In this document: one piece after another, positions 24,905 through 33,933 of the stretch
How the letters are laid out: each line of letters starts with the position of its first letter
Numbering within the stretch: position 1 is the first letter of the stretch
NCBI GenBank assembly: GCA_016285885.1
Contig: JAEERP010000011.1
Span: 1 to 64,000, forward strand
From: Paludibacteraceae bacterium
Lineage (GTDB): Bacteria; Bacteroidota; Bacteroidia; Bacteroidales; Paludibacteraceae
DNA length: 64,000 nt
Direction: 5' to 3'
The notes under the pieces: generated by a model
The model's database searches: none
What the model saw: the letters and a program-made list of their open reading frames with translations, nothing else
Told to the model about the DNA's origin: nothing
Program-made: the position numbers and the translations under genes

Positions 24905-25435
24905 ATGAAAATAAAGGATAAGAACTTCGTTGAAATGCTCTCACGAGAGGATATCGCCCGCATCGTGGAACGCCTAGCGGCCTCTTTGAATGCGGATATG
25001 GAAGGAAAGAATCCATACTTTCTCGTGATGATGAACGGGGCGGTTTTCTTCGCCACAGACCTTTTGAGACAGATCACCATTCCTTGTGGATTGGCTTTCA
25101 TCAAATACACTTCATACGTGGGAATGGGCTCATCCGGCAAGGTGACGCCCGTTCTGCCCGTCCCGGCGGATGTGAAAGGAAGGAATGTGGTGGTCATAGA
25201 GGATATCGTCGACACCGGTGAGACGATGAAGGAGTTTCTCTCGGAGATACAACGTCTCGCCCCGGCATCCGTTCGGATCGTCTCATTCCTGGCGAAACCA
25301 GTAGCGTTGAAGCATCCTCTGTTGATCGATTACGTGGGGAAGGAGATCGGAAACGAGTTCGTCCTCGGCTATGGACTCGACTACGACGGATTGGGCAGAA
25401 ACATTCCGGACTTGCTGGTCTATGACGGAAAATAA
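24905..25435 (+). CDS. hpt: hypoxanthine phosphoribosyltransferase
   Basis: From the ATG at 24905 the protein is 176 residues, the usual length. An open frame continues upstream into the M16 gene but is not part of the enzyme. The PRPP-binding motif VVVIEDIVDTGETM is present, together with the purine-salvage features FLVMMNGAVFFATDLL and VLGYGLDYDGLGRN near the C-terminus. It converts hypoxanthine (and usually guanine) with PRPP to IMP or GMP. It lies 30 bases upstream of adk and is probably cotranscribed with it, a purine-nucleotide pair. Confidence 0.95.
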   Translation: MKIKDKNFVEMLSREDIARIVERLAASLNADMEGKNPYFLVMMNGAVFFATDLLRQITIPCGLAFIKYTSYVGMGSSGKVTPVLPVPADVKGRNVVVIEDIVDTGETMKEFLSEIQRLAPASVRIVSFLAKPVALKHPLLIDYVGKEIGNEFVLGYGLDYDGLGRNIPDLLVYDGK

Positions 25436-25465
25436 GTAATGAATTTGATTTTAATAATATAGATA

Positions 25466-26038
25466 ATGAAAAACGTAGTAATTTTCGGTGCCCCAGGTTC
25501 TGGAAAGGGTACTCAGAGTGAGAACATCATCAAGAAGTATGGTTACGCACATTTCTCCACTGGTGATATTTTGAGAAAACAAATCGCTGATCAGACCGAG
25601 TTGGGCAAGATCGCCAAGACCTTCATCGACGAGGGTAAATTGGTAACCGACGAGTTGATCATCAACATGCTTGACGCAGAGTTGGATACAGCAAAGGATG
25701 CCAAGGGTGTTATCTTCGACGGTTTCCCTCGCACATACGCACAAGCAGAGGCTTTGAAGAAGATGTTGAACAAGAGGGGCACAGACGTAGCTGTCATGTT
25801 GAACATCCACGTGGATGAGGCTGAGTTGATCAAGCGTCTTCTCGAGAGAGGCAAGACATCTGGCCGTTCCGACGACAACTTGGAGACGATCACAAAGAGA
25901 ATCAAGACTTACAACGAACAGACGACTCCTGTAATCGACTTCTACAAGAAGGAAGGTACTTGCGTGGACATCCAGGGCGTTGGCTCAATTGAAGAGATCT
26001 TCGCATCTATTTCTAAGGCTATCGACGCTGCGAAATAA
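25466..26038 (+). CDS. adk: adenylate kinase
   Basis: The 190-residue protein has the P-loop GAPGSGKGTQS, the AMP-binding region (HFSTGDILRKQI), FDGFPRTYAQAE, and a short LID (LLERGKTSGRSDDNLETI) without zinc cysteines, as in short-type adenylate kinases. It interconverts ATP + AMP and 2 ADP. It lies 30 bases after hpt and is followed by a strong terminator. Codon use is typical of a highly expressed gene. Confidence 0.98.
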   Translation: MKNVVIFGAPGSGKGTQSENIIKKYGYAHFSTGDILRKQIADQTELGKIAKTFIDEGKLVTDELIINMLDAELDTAKDAKGVIFDGFPRTYAQAEALKKMLNKRGTDVAVMLNIHVDEAELIKRLLERGKTSGRSDDNLETITKRIKTYNEQTTPVIDFYKKEGTCVDIQGVGSIEEIFASISKAIDAAK

Positions 26039-26062
26039 GGAAATACATCTTCTATCCATAGG

Positions 26063-26098
26063 CGGATTTCTTCAACCAAGAGGAAATCCGTTTTTTTT
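26063..26098 (+). terminator. terminator after adk
   Basis: CGGATTTC (26063-26070) pairs with GAAATCCG (26083-26090), followed by eight T residues. Confidence 0.9.
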
Positions 26099-26140
26099 CT
26101 CACGAAGGATAAATAGCGATTCCCACATTCATCTGAAGAC

Positions 26141-26170
26141 AAAAAAAGGGCGATGTTCATCACATCGCCC
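26141..26170 (-). terminator. terminator of the RRM protein gene
   Basis: GGGCGATG (26148-26155) pairs with CATCGCCC (26163-26170); the flanking A7 at 26141-26147 is the T-run when read on the minus strand. Confidence 0.85.
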
Positions 26171-26191
26171 TAAACTTGTTTACGTCAAAAT

Positions 26192-26488
26192 TTAACGGCG
26201 GGGGCCACGGAAATTACCGCGTGGACCGCCACCCGGACGTCTCTCCTCACGAGGCTGAGCCTCTTTGATATGAATGGTTCTACCGTCGAATTCACCGCCC
26301 TCCAGCTCTGAAATGGCTTTTCTGGCAGCCTCATCGTCCGGCATCTCCACAAATCCGAAACCTCTCGATTTTTGCGTTTCCCTATCCAAGATGACCTTGG
26401 CAGAAGAGACTTCCCCATACTCCTTAAACAATTCACACAAGTCCGCATCCGTAACAGCGTAACTCAAATTTGAAACAAAAATGTTCAT
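26192..26488 (-). CDS. small RRM-type RNA-binding protein
   Basis: The 98-residue protein is a single RNA recognition motif: RNP2 as IFVSNLSY, RNP1 as SRGFGFVEM, then a basic Arg/Gly/Pro tail (PGGGPRGNFRGPRR). These proteins are common in Bacteroidetes and cyanobacteria, bind single-stranded RNA and are often linked to cold or RNA regulation. It is monocistronic with its own terminator and is divergently arranged with the ilv operon. A -7 match (TATATTTG, minus 26609-26602) suggests a leader of about 110 bases. Confidence 0.93.
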   Translation of the reverse strand: MNIFVSNLSYAVTDADLCELFKEYGEVSSAKVILDRETQKSRGFGFVEMPDDEAARKAISELEGGEFDGRTIHIKEAQPREERRPGGGPRGNFRGPRR

Positions 26489-26601
26489 TAAAAAATTTTT
26501 AAAATAAATAAATACGTTCCGATAATGGGGAAGAGATGATAAACTAAGTTTGAAAAATAAGCCAAACCCACATTTGACATTCTAACGGCCAAAATCCAAT
26601 A

Positions 26602-26609
26602 CAAATATA
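26602..26609 (-). promoter_or_regulatory. candidate -7 element for the RRM gene
   Basis: Minus-strand TATATTTG matches TAnnTTTG; the -33 is not clear. It lies back to back with the ilv promoter. Confidence 0.4.
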
Positions 26610-26653
26610 ATCTTTATTCGCAAAGAGTTGCTTTTCTTATCGAAAAAGTTTTA

Positions 26654-26661
26654 TAACTTTG
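26654..26661 (+). promoter_or_regulatory. -7 element of the ilv operon promoter
   Basis: TAACTTTG is a full TAnnTTTG match; a TTG lies 23 bases upstream (26628-26630), slightly farther than usual. The start would fall near 26667-26670, only a few bases before the leader-peptide ATG. Confidence 0.6.
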
Positions 26662-26670
26662 CAAAAAAAA

Positions 26671-26736
26671 ATGATGAGAACGATTCGCATTAATATTATT
26701 ATCTCTATTCTGGCGTTGGTCGTGTGCCGATGTTAG
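26671..26736 (+). CDS. ilv leader peptide
   Basis: ATG at 26671 opens a 21-residue peptide, MMRTIRINIIISILALVVCR followed by C, ending at TAG 26734-26736. Ten residues are branched-chain (six Ile, two Leu, two Val), clustered just upstream of the stop. It precedes ilvD and an attenuator hairpin, the classic arrangement for sensing charged Ile/Leu/Val tRNAs by ribosome stalling. The predicted transcription start leaves almost no 5' leader, so it may be translated as a leaderless or nearly leaderless mRNA. Confidence 0.8.
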   Translation: MMRTIRINIIISILALVVCRC

Positions 26737-26739
26737 CAG

Positions 26740-26798
26740 GAGAAAGACATGTTAAGCGCGAAAATCTGACACTCTTTCTCAACGGAAAGAGTTTTTTT
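26740..26798 (+). promoter_or_regulatory. ilv transcription attenuator (antiterminator/terminator switch)
   Basis: Terminator: ACTCTTT (26771-26777) pairs with AAAGAGT (26786-26792) and runs into T7. Antiterminator: GAGAAAGA (26740-26747) pairs with TCTTTCTC (26773-26780), which removes the terminator's 5' arm. The antiterminator arm lies 4-11 bases after the leader stop codon. A ribosome that reaches the stop would cover it and allow termination, while one stalled at the Ile/Leu/Val codons would leave it free. Confidence 0.78.
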
Positions 26799-26817
26799 GT
26801 TTTATATAGTAACGATA

Positions 26818-28647
26818 ATGGAACACGAGTTAAGAAGCACAGTCTGCACCCTCGGCAGGAGAATGGCAGGAGCGAGAGCCTTATGGCGGGCGAACGGAAT
26901 GAAGGAGGATCAGATAGGAAAGCCTATCATCGCCATCGCGAATTCCTTCACGCAATTTGTACCAGGACATGTCCACCTTCATGAGATTGGACAGAAGATC
27001 AAAGCGGAGATTGAGAAGCTAGGTTGCTTCGCCGCTGAGTTCAACACGATCGCCATCGACGACGGAATCGCCATGGGGCACGACGGTATGCTCTACTCCC
27101 TGCCTTCCAGGGACCTCATCGCGGACAGTGTGGAGTACATGGTCAACGCACACAAGGCGGACGCGCTCGTCTGTATCAGCAACTGCGACAAGATCACTCC
27201 TGGCATGCTGCTCGCCACCATGCGTCTGAACATCCCTACCATCTTCGTATCGGGCGGTCCGATGGAGGCGGGTGTCTGGAAAGACCAGCACCTGGACCTG
27301 ATCGACGCCATGGTCAAAGCGGCGGACACCACCATATCCGACAAAGACCTGCAGGAGATCGAGCACTGCTCCTGCCCTACTTGCGGCTCCTGCTCGGGAA
27401 TGTTCACCGCCAACTCCATGAACTGCCTCAACGAGGCCATCGGCTTCGCCCTGCCCGGCAACGGTAGCATCGTGGCGACCCACAAGAACAGGGAGAACCT
27501 CTTCATGGATGCGGCTAAGATCATAGTGGAGAACACTTACAAATACTATAGGGACGGAGACGAAAGCGTTCTACCGCTCTCCATCGCCACACGTGAGGCC
27601 TTCCTCAACGCCATGACGCTCGACATCGCCATGGGAGGCTCCACCAACACAGTGCTACACCTTTTGGCTGTCGCCCACGAGGCGGGGGTACAATTCCACA
27701 TGGATGATATCGACCAACTATCCCGAAAGACACCATGCCTCTGCAAGGTGGCGCCTAACACGCAGAAATACCACATCGAGGACGTCAACCGTGCCGGCGG
27801 TGTCATCTCCATCATGTCCGAACTCGCCAAAGGAGGATTGGTCAACACGAGCGTGAAACGGGTGGACGGTCTCACCTTAGGCGAAGCCATCGACCAATAT
27901 GGCATCACCTCACCGAATGTCACAGACAAGGCGATCAACAAATACAAGAGCGCTCCAGCCCGCCAGTTCAACCTCGTGATGGGCTCCCAAGAGTGCTATT
28001 TCGACACCTTGGACACGGACCGCGCCAACGGGTGCATCCGTGACCTCAACCACGCCTACACCAAAGACGGTGGATTGGGCGTGCTCAAAGGCAACATCGC
28101 ACTGGACGGATGCGTAATCAAGACAGCCGGTGTGGACGAGAGCATCTGGAAATTCAGCGGTCCGGCGAAGGTCTTCCAATCACAGGAAGACGCCTGCGAG
28201 GGCATCCTCGGCGGCAAGGTGGTATCGGGCGACGTGGTCGTCATCACCTATGAAGGACCTAAGGGAGGCCCAGGCATGCAAGAGATGCTCTACCCTACCT
28301 CCTACATCAAGTCCATGCACTTGGGCAAGGAGTGCGCCCTGATCACAGACGGACGCTTCTCGGGCGGCACATCGGGGCTCTCCATCGGGCACATCTCACC
28401 CGAAGCCGCATCGGGTGGAAACATCGGTCTCGTGCGTGACGGAGACATCATCGACATAGACATCCCTAACCGTACCATCAACGTACGCCTAAGCGACGAG
28501 GAGTTGTCGAAACGTAGAGCGGAAGAGACCGCGAAAGGCAAAGATGCCTGGAAGCCGAAGCGAGACAGAGTGGTTTCCAAAGCATTGAAGGCATACGCCA
28601 GCACAGTAGCCTCCGCAGACAAGGGAGGCATCAGAATCATAGAATAA
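26818..28647 (+). CDS. ilvD: dihydroxy-acid dehydratase
   Basis: From ATG 26818 the protein is 609 residues, close to E. coli IlvD (616); in-frame codons upstream lie in the attenuator. Iron-sulfur and active-site features are present: [32 protein letters not shown] and, near the C-terminus, [19 protein letters not shown]. It dehydrates dihydroxyisovalerate and dihydroxymethylvalerate to the keto acids of valine and isoleucine synthesis. It is the first structural gene after the attenuator and lies 16 bases upstream of ilvB. Confidence 0.98.
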   Translation: MEHELRSTVCTLGRRMAGARALWRANGMKEDQIGKPIIAIANSFTQFVPGHVHLHEIGQKIKAEIEKLGCFAAEFNTIAIDDGIAMGHDGMLYSLPSRDLIADSVEYMVNAHKADALVCISNCDKITPGMLLATMRLNIPTIFVSGGPMEAGVWKDQHLDLIDAMVKAADTTISDKDLQEIEHCSCPTCGSCSGMFTANSMNCLNEAIGFALPGNGSIVATHKNRENLFMDAAKIIVENTYKYYRDGDESVLPLSIATREAFLNAMTLDIAMGGSTNTVLHLLAVAHEAGVQFHMDDIDQLSRKTPCLCKVAPNTQKYHIEDVNRAGGVISIMSELAKGGLVNTSVKRVDGLTLGEAIDQYGITSPNVTDKAINKYKSAPARQFNLVMGSQECYFDTLDTDRANGCIRDLNHAYTKDGGLGVLKGNIALDGCVIKTAGVDESIWKFSGPAKVFQSQEDACEGILGGKVVSGDVVVITYEGPKGGPGMQEMLYPTSYIKSMHLGKECALITDGRFSGGTSGLSIGHISPEAASGGNIGLVRDGDIIDIDIPNRTINVRLSDEELSKRRAEETAKGKDAWKPKRDRVVSKALKAYASTVASADKGGIRIIE

Positions 28648-28663
28648 AACTAATAAAAACAAT

Positions 28664-30361
28664 ATGTCAGACCCAATCAAAGGATCATACATCCTGATGG
28701 AATCCCTTCTGAGAGAGGGGGTTGACACCATATTCGGATACCCGGGAGGAAGCATCATCCCCGTATTCGACGCACTGTACGACTACATGGACAAGTTCAA
28801 TTACCTACTCATGCGCCACGAACAAGGCGCCGTCCATGCGGCGGAAGGATACGCAAGAGTATCAGGGAAACCAGGCGTGTGCATCGTCACCTCAGGTCCG
28901 GGAGCCACCAACACCATCACAGGCATCGGTGACGCCATGATGGACAGCACCCCGATCATCGTCATCACAGGTCAGGTGGGAACCTCCTCGTTAGGAACGG
29001 ACGCCTTCCAAGAGATAGACATGGTGGGCATCACGCAGCCTATCACCAAATGGGCCTGCCAGATACGCAGTGCCGACGAGGTGGCGGACGCTGTCGCCAA
29101 GGCCTTCTACATATCGACCACGGGACGTCCCGGACCAGTCGTGCTGGACTTCACGAAGAATGCGCAGAACGAGTTGGCGAACTTCCACTACGAACGATGC
29201 ACCTACTACCGAAGCTACATCCCCGCCCCGCACGTCTGCCCCGAGCAAATCAAGGAGGCGGCAAGGCTGATCAACGAGGCGCAGAAACCACTCGCCATAG
29301 TAGGTCAGGGTGTGGTGCTCGGCAATGCGGAAAATGAACTCCTGCAGTTCCTGGAGAAGGCCGATATCCCTGCGGCATCCACGTTGTTGGGTCTTTCCGC
29401 CATGCCTACGGACTTCAGGCTGAACAAAGGATTCGTCGGCATGCATGGCAACATAGCGCCCAACATGAAGACCAACGAGTGCGACGTGCTGATCGCGATC
29501 GGTATGCGCTTCGACGACCGTGTGACGGGTAACCCGAACACCTATGCGCAGCAAGCCAAGATCATCCATGTGGACATCGACCCTGCGGAGATAGACAAGA
29601 ACGTCAAGACAACAGCCAAGGTGCTGGGCGACGCGAAAGAGACCCTGGCCGCCCTCACCCAAGCCATCAACCCAGCCCGCCACGAGGCTTGGATCCAATC
29701 CTTCGAGCCATACGAGCAGAAGGAGCAGGAGACCGTCATCGAGAAGGAGCTGCACCACGAAGGCGAGCGCATCACCATGAGCGAGATCGTACGGAAAGTA
29801 TCCGACGCCACCCAACAGGAGGCGGTGCTCGTGACCGATGTGGGACAGAACCAGATGGCCTCCGCCCGCTACTTCCAATACAAGCACACACGAAGCATCG
29901 TGACATCCGGCGGATTAGGCACCATGGGCTTCGGCATACCAGCCGCCATCGGAGCCAAAGTAGGCGCCCCGGAACGGACCGTTTGCCTCTTCGTGGGAGA
30001 CGGAGGGTTCCAGATGACCATCGAGGAGTTAGGCACCATCATGCAAAGCAACATAGGTGTGAAGATGATATTGTTGAACAACAACTACTTAGGCATGGTG
30101 CGTCAATGGCAGGAGCTCTTCTTCCACCAGCGATACTCCTCCACGCAGATGGCTAACCCCGACTTCAACCTAATCGCCAACGCCTACCACATCGCCAACC
30201 GGCACGTCACCAAGAGGGACGAGATAGACGAAGCCGTGGCAGATATGCTGAAGGATGACCAAGCATACCTCCTCGTCGTGGATGTGGAAGAAAACGGGCT
30301 CATCTACCCGATGATCCCCGCAGGCGAAACAGTCACCAACATTTTAACACCGAAAGCATGA
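28664..30361 (+). CDS. ilvB: acetolactate synthase large subunit
   Basis: The 565-residue ThDP enzyme has the N-terminal glutamate region (GYPGGSIIPVFDALY, then RHEQGAVHAAEGYARVSG), the central FAD-type domain and the C-terminal ThDP motif GDGGFQMTIEELGTI ending in NNNYLGMVRQWQ. It makes acetolactate and acetohydroxybutyrate from pyruvate and 2-ketobutyrate, the committed branched-chain step. Its TGA overlaps the ilvN ATG (ATGA), so large and small subunits are translationally coupled. Confidence 0.98.
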   Translation: MSDPIKGSYILMESLLREGVDTIFGYPGGSIIPVFDALYDYMDKFNYLLMRHEQGAVHAAEGYARVSGKPGVCIVTSGPGATNTITGIGDAMMDSTPIIVITGQVGTSSLGTDAFQEIDMVGITQPITKWACQIRSADEVADAVAKAFYISTTGRPGPVVLDFTKNAQNELANFHYERCTYYRSYIPAPHVCPEQIKEAARLINEAQKPLAIVGQGVVLGNAENELLQFLEKADIPAASTLLGLSAMPTDFRLNKGFVGMHGNIAPNMKTNECDVLIAIGMRFDDRVTGNPNTYAQQAKIIHVDIDPAEIDKNVKTTAKVLGDAKETLAALTQAINPARHEAWIQSFEPYEQKEQETVIEKELHHEGERITMSEIVRKVSDATQQEAVLVTDVGQNQMASARYFQYKHTRSIVTSGGLGTMGFGIPAAIGAKVGAPERTVCLFVGDGGFQMTIEELGTIMQSNIGVKMILLNNNYLGMVRQWQELFFHQRYSSTQMANPDFNLIANAYHIANRHVTKRDEIDEAVADMLKDDQAYLLVVDVEENGLIYPMIPAGETVTNILTPKA

Positions 30362-30906
30362 TGGAGAACAAGAAACTATATACCGTGACAATCTTCTCGG
30401 AGAACCATGTGGGATTGTTGAATCAGATCAGTAACATCTTCACGCGCAGGGGGTTGAACATCGAGACACTCTCCGTGTCACCCTCCGCCATCGAAGGCAT
30501 ACACAAGTTCACCGTCACCAGTTTCTCCGACCTGGACACCATAGAGAAGGTCGTGAAACAAATCGACAAGAGGGTGGACATCATCAAATCGTTCTACAAC
30601 ACGGACGAGGAGCTTGTCTACCAGGAGATCGCCCTCTACAAGGTGGCGACCGACCAATTCCTCGCCTTAGGCTCCATCGAAGAGTTGATACGCAAATACA
30701 ACATACGCATCCTCGAGATGACCACCAACTGCGTAGTGCTCGAAAAGACAGGACATTACGACGAGACACAGGGGCTTTTCGAGGAGTTGAGCGAGAAACT
30801 CACCATCCTGCAATTCATCCGTTCAGGACGAATCGCCATCAACAAGTCTAAGATAGAGCGGTTATCGGACATGCTTGCCAAACTAAACAAAGAACATCAA
30901 CAATAA
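30358..30906 (+). CDS. ilvN: acetolactate synthase regulatory (small) subunit
   Basis: The 182-residue protein has an N-terminal ACT domain (YTVTIFSENHVGLLNQISNI, RRGLNIETLSVSPS) and the family C-terminal domain. It activates the large subunit and gives feedback inhibition by valine. It overlaps ilvB by 4 bases and is followed after 5 bases by an acyl-ACP thioesterase gene. Confidence 0.96.
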   Translation: MMENKKLYTVTIFSENHVGLLNQISNIFTRRGLNIETLSVSPSAIEGIHKFTVTSFSDLDTIEKVVKQIDKRVDIIKSFYNTDEELVYQEIALYKVATDQFLALGSIEELIRKYNIRILEMTTNCVVLEKTGHYDETQGLFEELSEKLTILQFIRSGRIAINKSKIERLSDMLAKLNKEHQQ

Positions 30907-30911
30907 GAGAG

Positions 30912-31637
30912 ATGGAAATCGTCGGAACACATACCGTAAACATCCACCCGTTCGAAGTGGATTTCAAGAATAGGATCACCCTGCCCCTCATCGTCAACCA
31001 CCTGTTGAACACGGCAGGCATCCACGCCAACGAAAGAGGATTCGGCATCCAACGGCTCAACAAAGAGAACCACACATGGGTACTCTCCCGCTTGGCGATG
31101 GAGCTGAAAAACCGTCCGAAGTGCGACGAGACCCTGAGGATCCGCACGTGGATAGAAAACGTGATGAGGAGCTTCACCCTACGTAACTTCCAGTTCGAGA
31201 CAGGAGAAGGAGAAGTGATCGGTTACGCCAGAAGCATCTGGGCGATGATCGACACCGCCACCCGGCACCCGGTGAGCCTCATCGGGCAAGGTATAGAGGA
31301 GTACATTCACCAAAAGGATTGTCCCATAGAGAAGCCAGGGAAGATCATCATTCCCGAGCAATCCGCCCAATCCTCCTTCGTCGTCGCATATAGTGATTTG
31401 GACATCAACAAGCACCTGAACAGCGCCAAGTACGTGGAGCATATCATCGACGCCCTGCCCATCGAAGTGATGGAGAGGGAAAGCCCCTTCCGCTTCGAAA
31501 TCGAGTACATCGAAGAGTGCCACTACGAGGAACGCATCGACACATATTGGACGCAACCCACACCAGACGAATATGTCGTCGCACTCTCGAAAGGAAGCGA
31601 GAAAATGGCTTGCAAGTGTAAAATAACATTCAAATAA
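30912..31637 (+). CDS. acyl-ACP thioesterase (FatA/FatB-like)
   Basis: The 241-residue protein is a tandem hot-dog acyl-ACP thioesterase: the N-terminal hot-dog (about 1-130) contains HANERGFGIQRLNKENHTWV and LRIRTWIENV, the C-terminal one (about 150-241) YSDLDINKHLNSAKYVEHI with the catalytic Asn/His-type pattern. It releases fatty acids from ACP. It is the fourth gene of the ilv operon, 5 bases after ilvN. Its placement with branched-chain synthesis suggests a link to branched (iso/anteiso) fatty acids, whose primers come from the same keto acids. ilvC, often next in related genomes as I recall, is not here. Confidence 0.9.
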   Translation: MEIVGTHTVNIHPFEVDFKNRITLPLIVNHLLNTAGIHANERGFGIQRLNKENHTWVLSRLAMELKNRPKCDETLRIRTWIENVMRSFTLRNFQFETGEGEVIGYARSIWAMIDTATRHPVSLIGQGIEEYIHQKDCPIEKPGKIIIPEQSAQSSFVVAYSDLDINKHLNSAKYVEHIIDALPIEVMERESPFRFEIEYIEECHYEERIDTYWTQPTPDEYVVALSKGSEKMACKCKITFK

Positions 31638-31673
31638 CCGAAGAAAATTCCCCCAATTTTAGTGAATTTTTCA

Positions 31674-31681
31674 TACCTTTG
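31674..31681 (+). promoter_or_regulatory. candidate -7 element for the DUF1846-mla-mutL genes
   Basis: TACCTTTG fits TAnnTTTG and lies about 40 bases before the DUF1846 start codon. Confidence 0.5.
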
Positions 31682-31719
31682 TATCTTTAAAAAAAGACAT
31701 ATGCAATTGATACACTAAT

Positions 31720-33183
31720 ATGGACTACGGATTCGATAACGATAAATACCTCAAGATTCAATCCGAGCACATCAAGGAGAGGATCGGCAGATTTGGTGAC
31801 AAACTATATTTGGAGTTTGGCGGAAAGTTATTCGACGATTATCATGCAAGCAGGGTATTACCTGGATTCCAGCCAGACAGCAAGCTGAAGATGTTGATGC
31901 AACTGAGCGACTGCGCGGAGATCATCATCGTCATCAGTGCGGTGGACATCGAGAAGAACAAAGTGCGCAACGACCTTGGCATCACCTACGACATGGACGT
32001 GTTGCGCCTCCGTGACGAATTCGTGAACCGCGGATTAATGGTCGGTTCCGTGGTCATCACCCACTACAAGGGACAAGAGAGCGCCAAGGCCTTCAGTAAG
32101 AAGCTCAAACGGCTCAACATAAAAAGCTACTATCATTACACCATAGAGGGATATCCATCCAACGTGGCGTTGATCGACTCCGACGAAGGATTCGGCAAGA
32201 ACGATTACGTGGAGACCACCCGTCCGTTGGTCGTCGTGACCGCCCCAGGTCCTGGAAGCGGTAAGATGGCGGTATGTCTGAGCCAGCTCTACCAAGAGAA
32301 CAAGCGGGGCATCAAGGCAGGATACGCCAAGTTCGAGACCTTCCCGATCTGGAACCTGCCGCTCAAGCATCCTGTGAACATCGCCTACGAGGCCGCCACA
32401 GCCGACCTGAACGACGTGAACATGATAGACCCGTTCCATTTGGAGGCATACGGCAAGACCACGGTCAACTACAACCGTGACATCGAGATATTCCCTGTAT
32501 TGAACGCTATCTTCGAAGGCATCTACAAGGAGAATCCATACAAGTCACCTACTGACATGGGCGTGAACATGGCGGGCAACTGCATCGTCAACGACGAAAT
32601 CTGTCAGGAGGCCTCCAAGCAGGAGATCATCCGCCGCTACTACACTGCGCTAGGCAACTTAGCGGAAGGGAAGTGCGACGAAAGCGAAGTAAACAAAATC
32701 GCACTCCTCATGCAGCAAGTGAAGGTGACGACAGACGACCGCAAGGTGACCGTCGCCGCCAAGGCCAGAGGAGAGAAGTCCAAGGTACCGACAGCCGCCA
32801 TCGAATTAGCGGACGGCACCATCATCACCTCCGAGACGACCGCCCTGTTAGGCACATGCGCCGCATTGCTCCTCAACGCCACGAAGCATCTGGCGGGCAT
32901 CGACCACAAGGTGAAACTGATTCCTGCGGACATGATCGAGCCGATACAGACCATGAAGGTCTCCTTCCTGAAAGGGAAGAACCCACGTCTGCACACCGAC
33001 GAGGTGCTGGTCGCATTGGCCATCCTCAGCAAGGTCGATCCGAACTGCGAGAAAGCGATGGACCAATTGCCGCAACTGGAAGGATGTCAAGTACATACGA
33101 CCGTAATGATCAGCGAGGTGGATAGGAAGATATTCAAGAAGTTAGGGGTGGACGTCACCTGCGAACCAATCAAGAAGAGATAA
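31720..33183 (+). CDS. DUF1846 family protein
   Basis: The 487-residue protein matches the DUF1846 family as I know it (FDNDKYLKIQSEHIKERI at the N-terminus, then GGKLFDDYHASRVLPGF). A glycine-rich P-loop-like motif, VVVTAPGPGSGKMAVCLSQL, lies about residues 168-187, and MGVNMAGNCIVNDEICQEAS follows later. The biochemical function is unknown; a nucleotide-binding role is inferred from the loop. It is cytoplasmic with no signal peptide. The mlaE gene begins 3 bases after it, so it is cotranscribed with the lipid transporter. Confidence 0.92.
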   Translation: MDYGFDNDKYLKIQSEHIKERIGRFGDKLYLEFGGKLFDDYHASRVLPGFQPDSKLKMLMQLSDCAEIIIVISAVDIEKNKVRNDLGITYDMDVLRLRDEFVNRGLMVGSVVITHYKGQESAKAFSKKLKRLNIKSYYHYTIEGYPSNVALIDSDEGFGKNDYVETTRPLVVVTAPGPGSGKMAVCLSQLYQENKRGIKAGYAKFETFPIWNLPLKHPVNIAYEAATADLNDVNMIDPFHLEAYGKTTVNYNRDIEIFPVLNAIFEGIYKENPYKSPTDMGVNMAGNCIVNDEICQEASKQEIIRRYYTALGNLAEGKCDESEVNKIALLMQQVKVTTDDRKVTVAAKARGEKSKVPTAAIELADGTIITSETTALLGTCAALLLNATKHLAGIDHKVKLIPADMIEPIQTMKVSFLKGKNPRLHTDEVLVALAILSKVDPNCEKAMDQLPQLEGCQVHTTVMISEVDRKIFKKLGVDVTCEPIKKR

Positions 33184-33186
33184 GAA

Positions 33187-33933
33187 ATGTTTGCCATCAA
33201 GGAAATAGAGAAAGTCGGTGCGTACACGCAGTTGATGTACAGGGTTTTCGCCAAGCCGGACAAATGGAGCATGTTTTTCCGGCAATACAAGGAGGAGCTG
33301 AAGAAACAAGGCATCGACTCCTTGGCCATCGTCGTGATCATATCCATCTTCATCGGAGCGGTGATCACCATCCAAATGATCAAGAACATGGAGAACCCGT
33401 TACTGCCCAGCACCCTCATCGGATTGGCGACGCGCGACATATTGCTGCTGGAGTTCTCCTCGGCCATCCTCTGCCTCATATTGGCGGGCAAGGTAGGATC
33501 GAACATCGCCTCCGAGATAGGCACCATGCGCATCACCGAGCAGATAGACGCGCTCGACATCATGGGCGTCAACTCATCCAATTTCCTGATATTGCCTAAG
33601 ATAATCGCCTTCGTGACCATCATGCCATTCCTTGTACTGACGAGTATGTTCGTCGGCATCATCGGAGGTTACGGCGTGGCCATCTTCACCGACATGATCA
33701 CGGTGAAATCCTACGAGGCGGGCATCCAATTCGCTTTCACCCCCTACTACATCACCTACTCCATCATCAAGAGCGTCATCTTCGCCTATATCATCACCTC
33801 GGTATCCTCCTTCTACGGCTACACCGTCAAGGGAGGCGCATTGGAAGTTGGAAAGGCCAGCACGGACGCCGTGGTGAACAGTAGCGTGCTCATCCTCTTG
33901 TTCGACATCATGTTAACCAAGCTACTGCTATGA
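33187..33933 (+). CDS. mlaE: MlaE-type ABC transporter permease
   Basis: The 248-residue inner-membrane protein is a MlaE/YrbE permease with about five to six hydrophobic segments and the family signature region (KVGSNIASEIGTMRITEQID, DIMGVNSSNF). With MlaF it forms the core of the retrograde phospholipid transport system that keeps the outer membrane asymmetric. Its stop overlaps the mlaF start (ATGA). No MCE-domain MlaD gene follows. Confidence 0.93.
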   Translation: MFAIKEIEKVGAYTQLMYRVFAKPDKWSMFFRQYKEELKKQGIDSLAIVVIISIFIGAVITIQMIKNMENPLLPSTLIGLATRDILLLEFSSAILCLILAGKVGSNIASEIGTMRITEQIDALDIMGVNSSNFLILPKIIAFVTIMPFLVLTSMFVGIIGGYGVAIFTDMITVKSYEAGIQFAFTPYYITYSIIKSVIFAYIITSVSSFYGYTVKGGALEVGKASTDAVVNSSVLILLFDIMLTKLLL

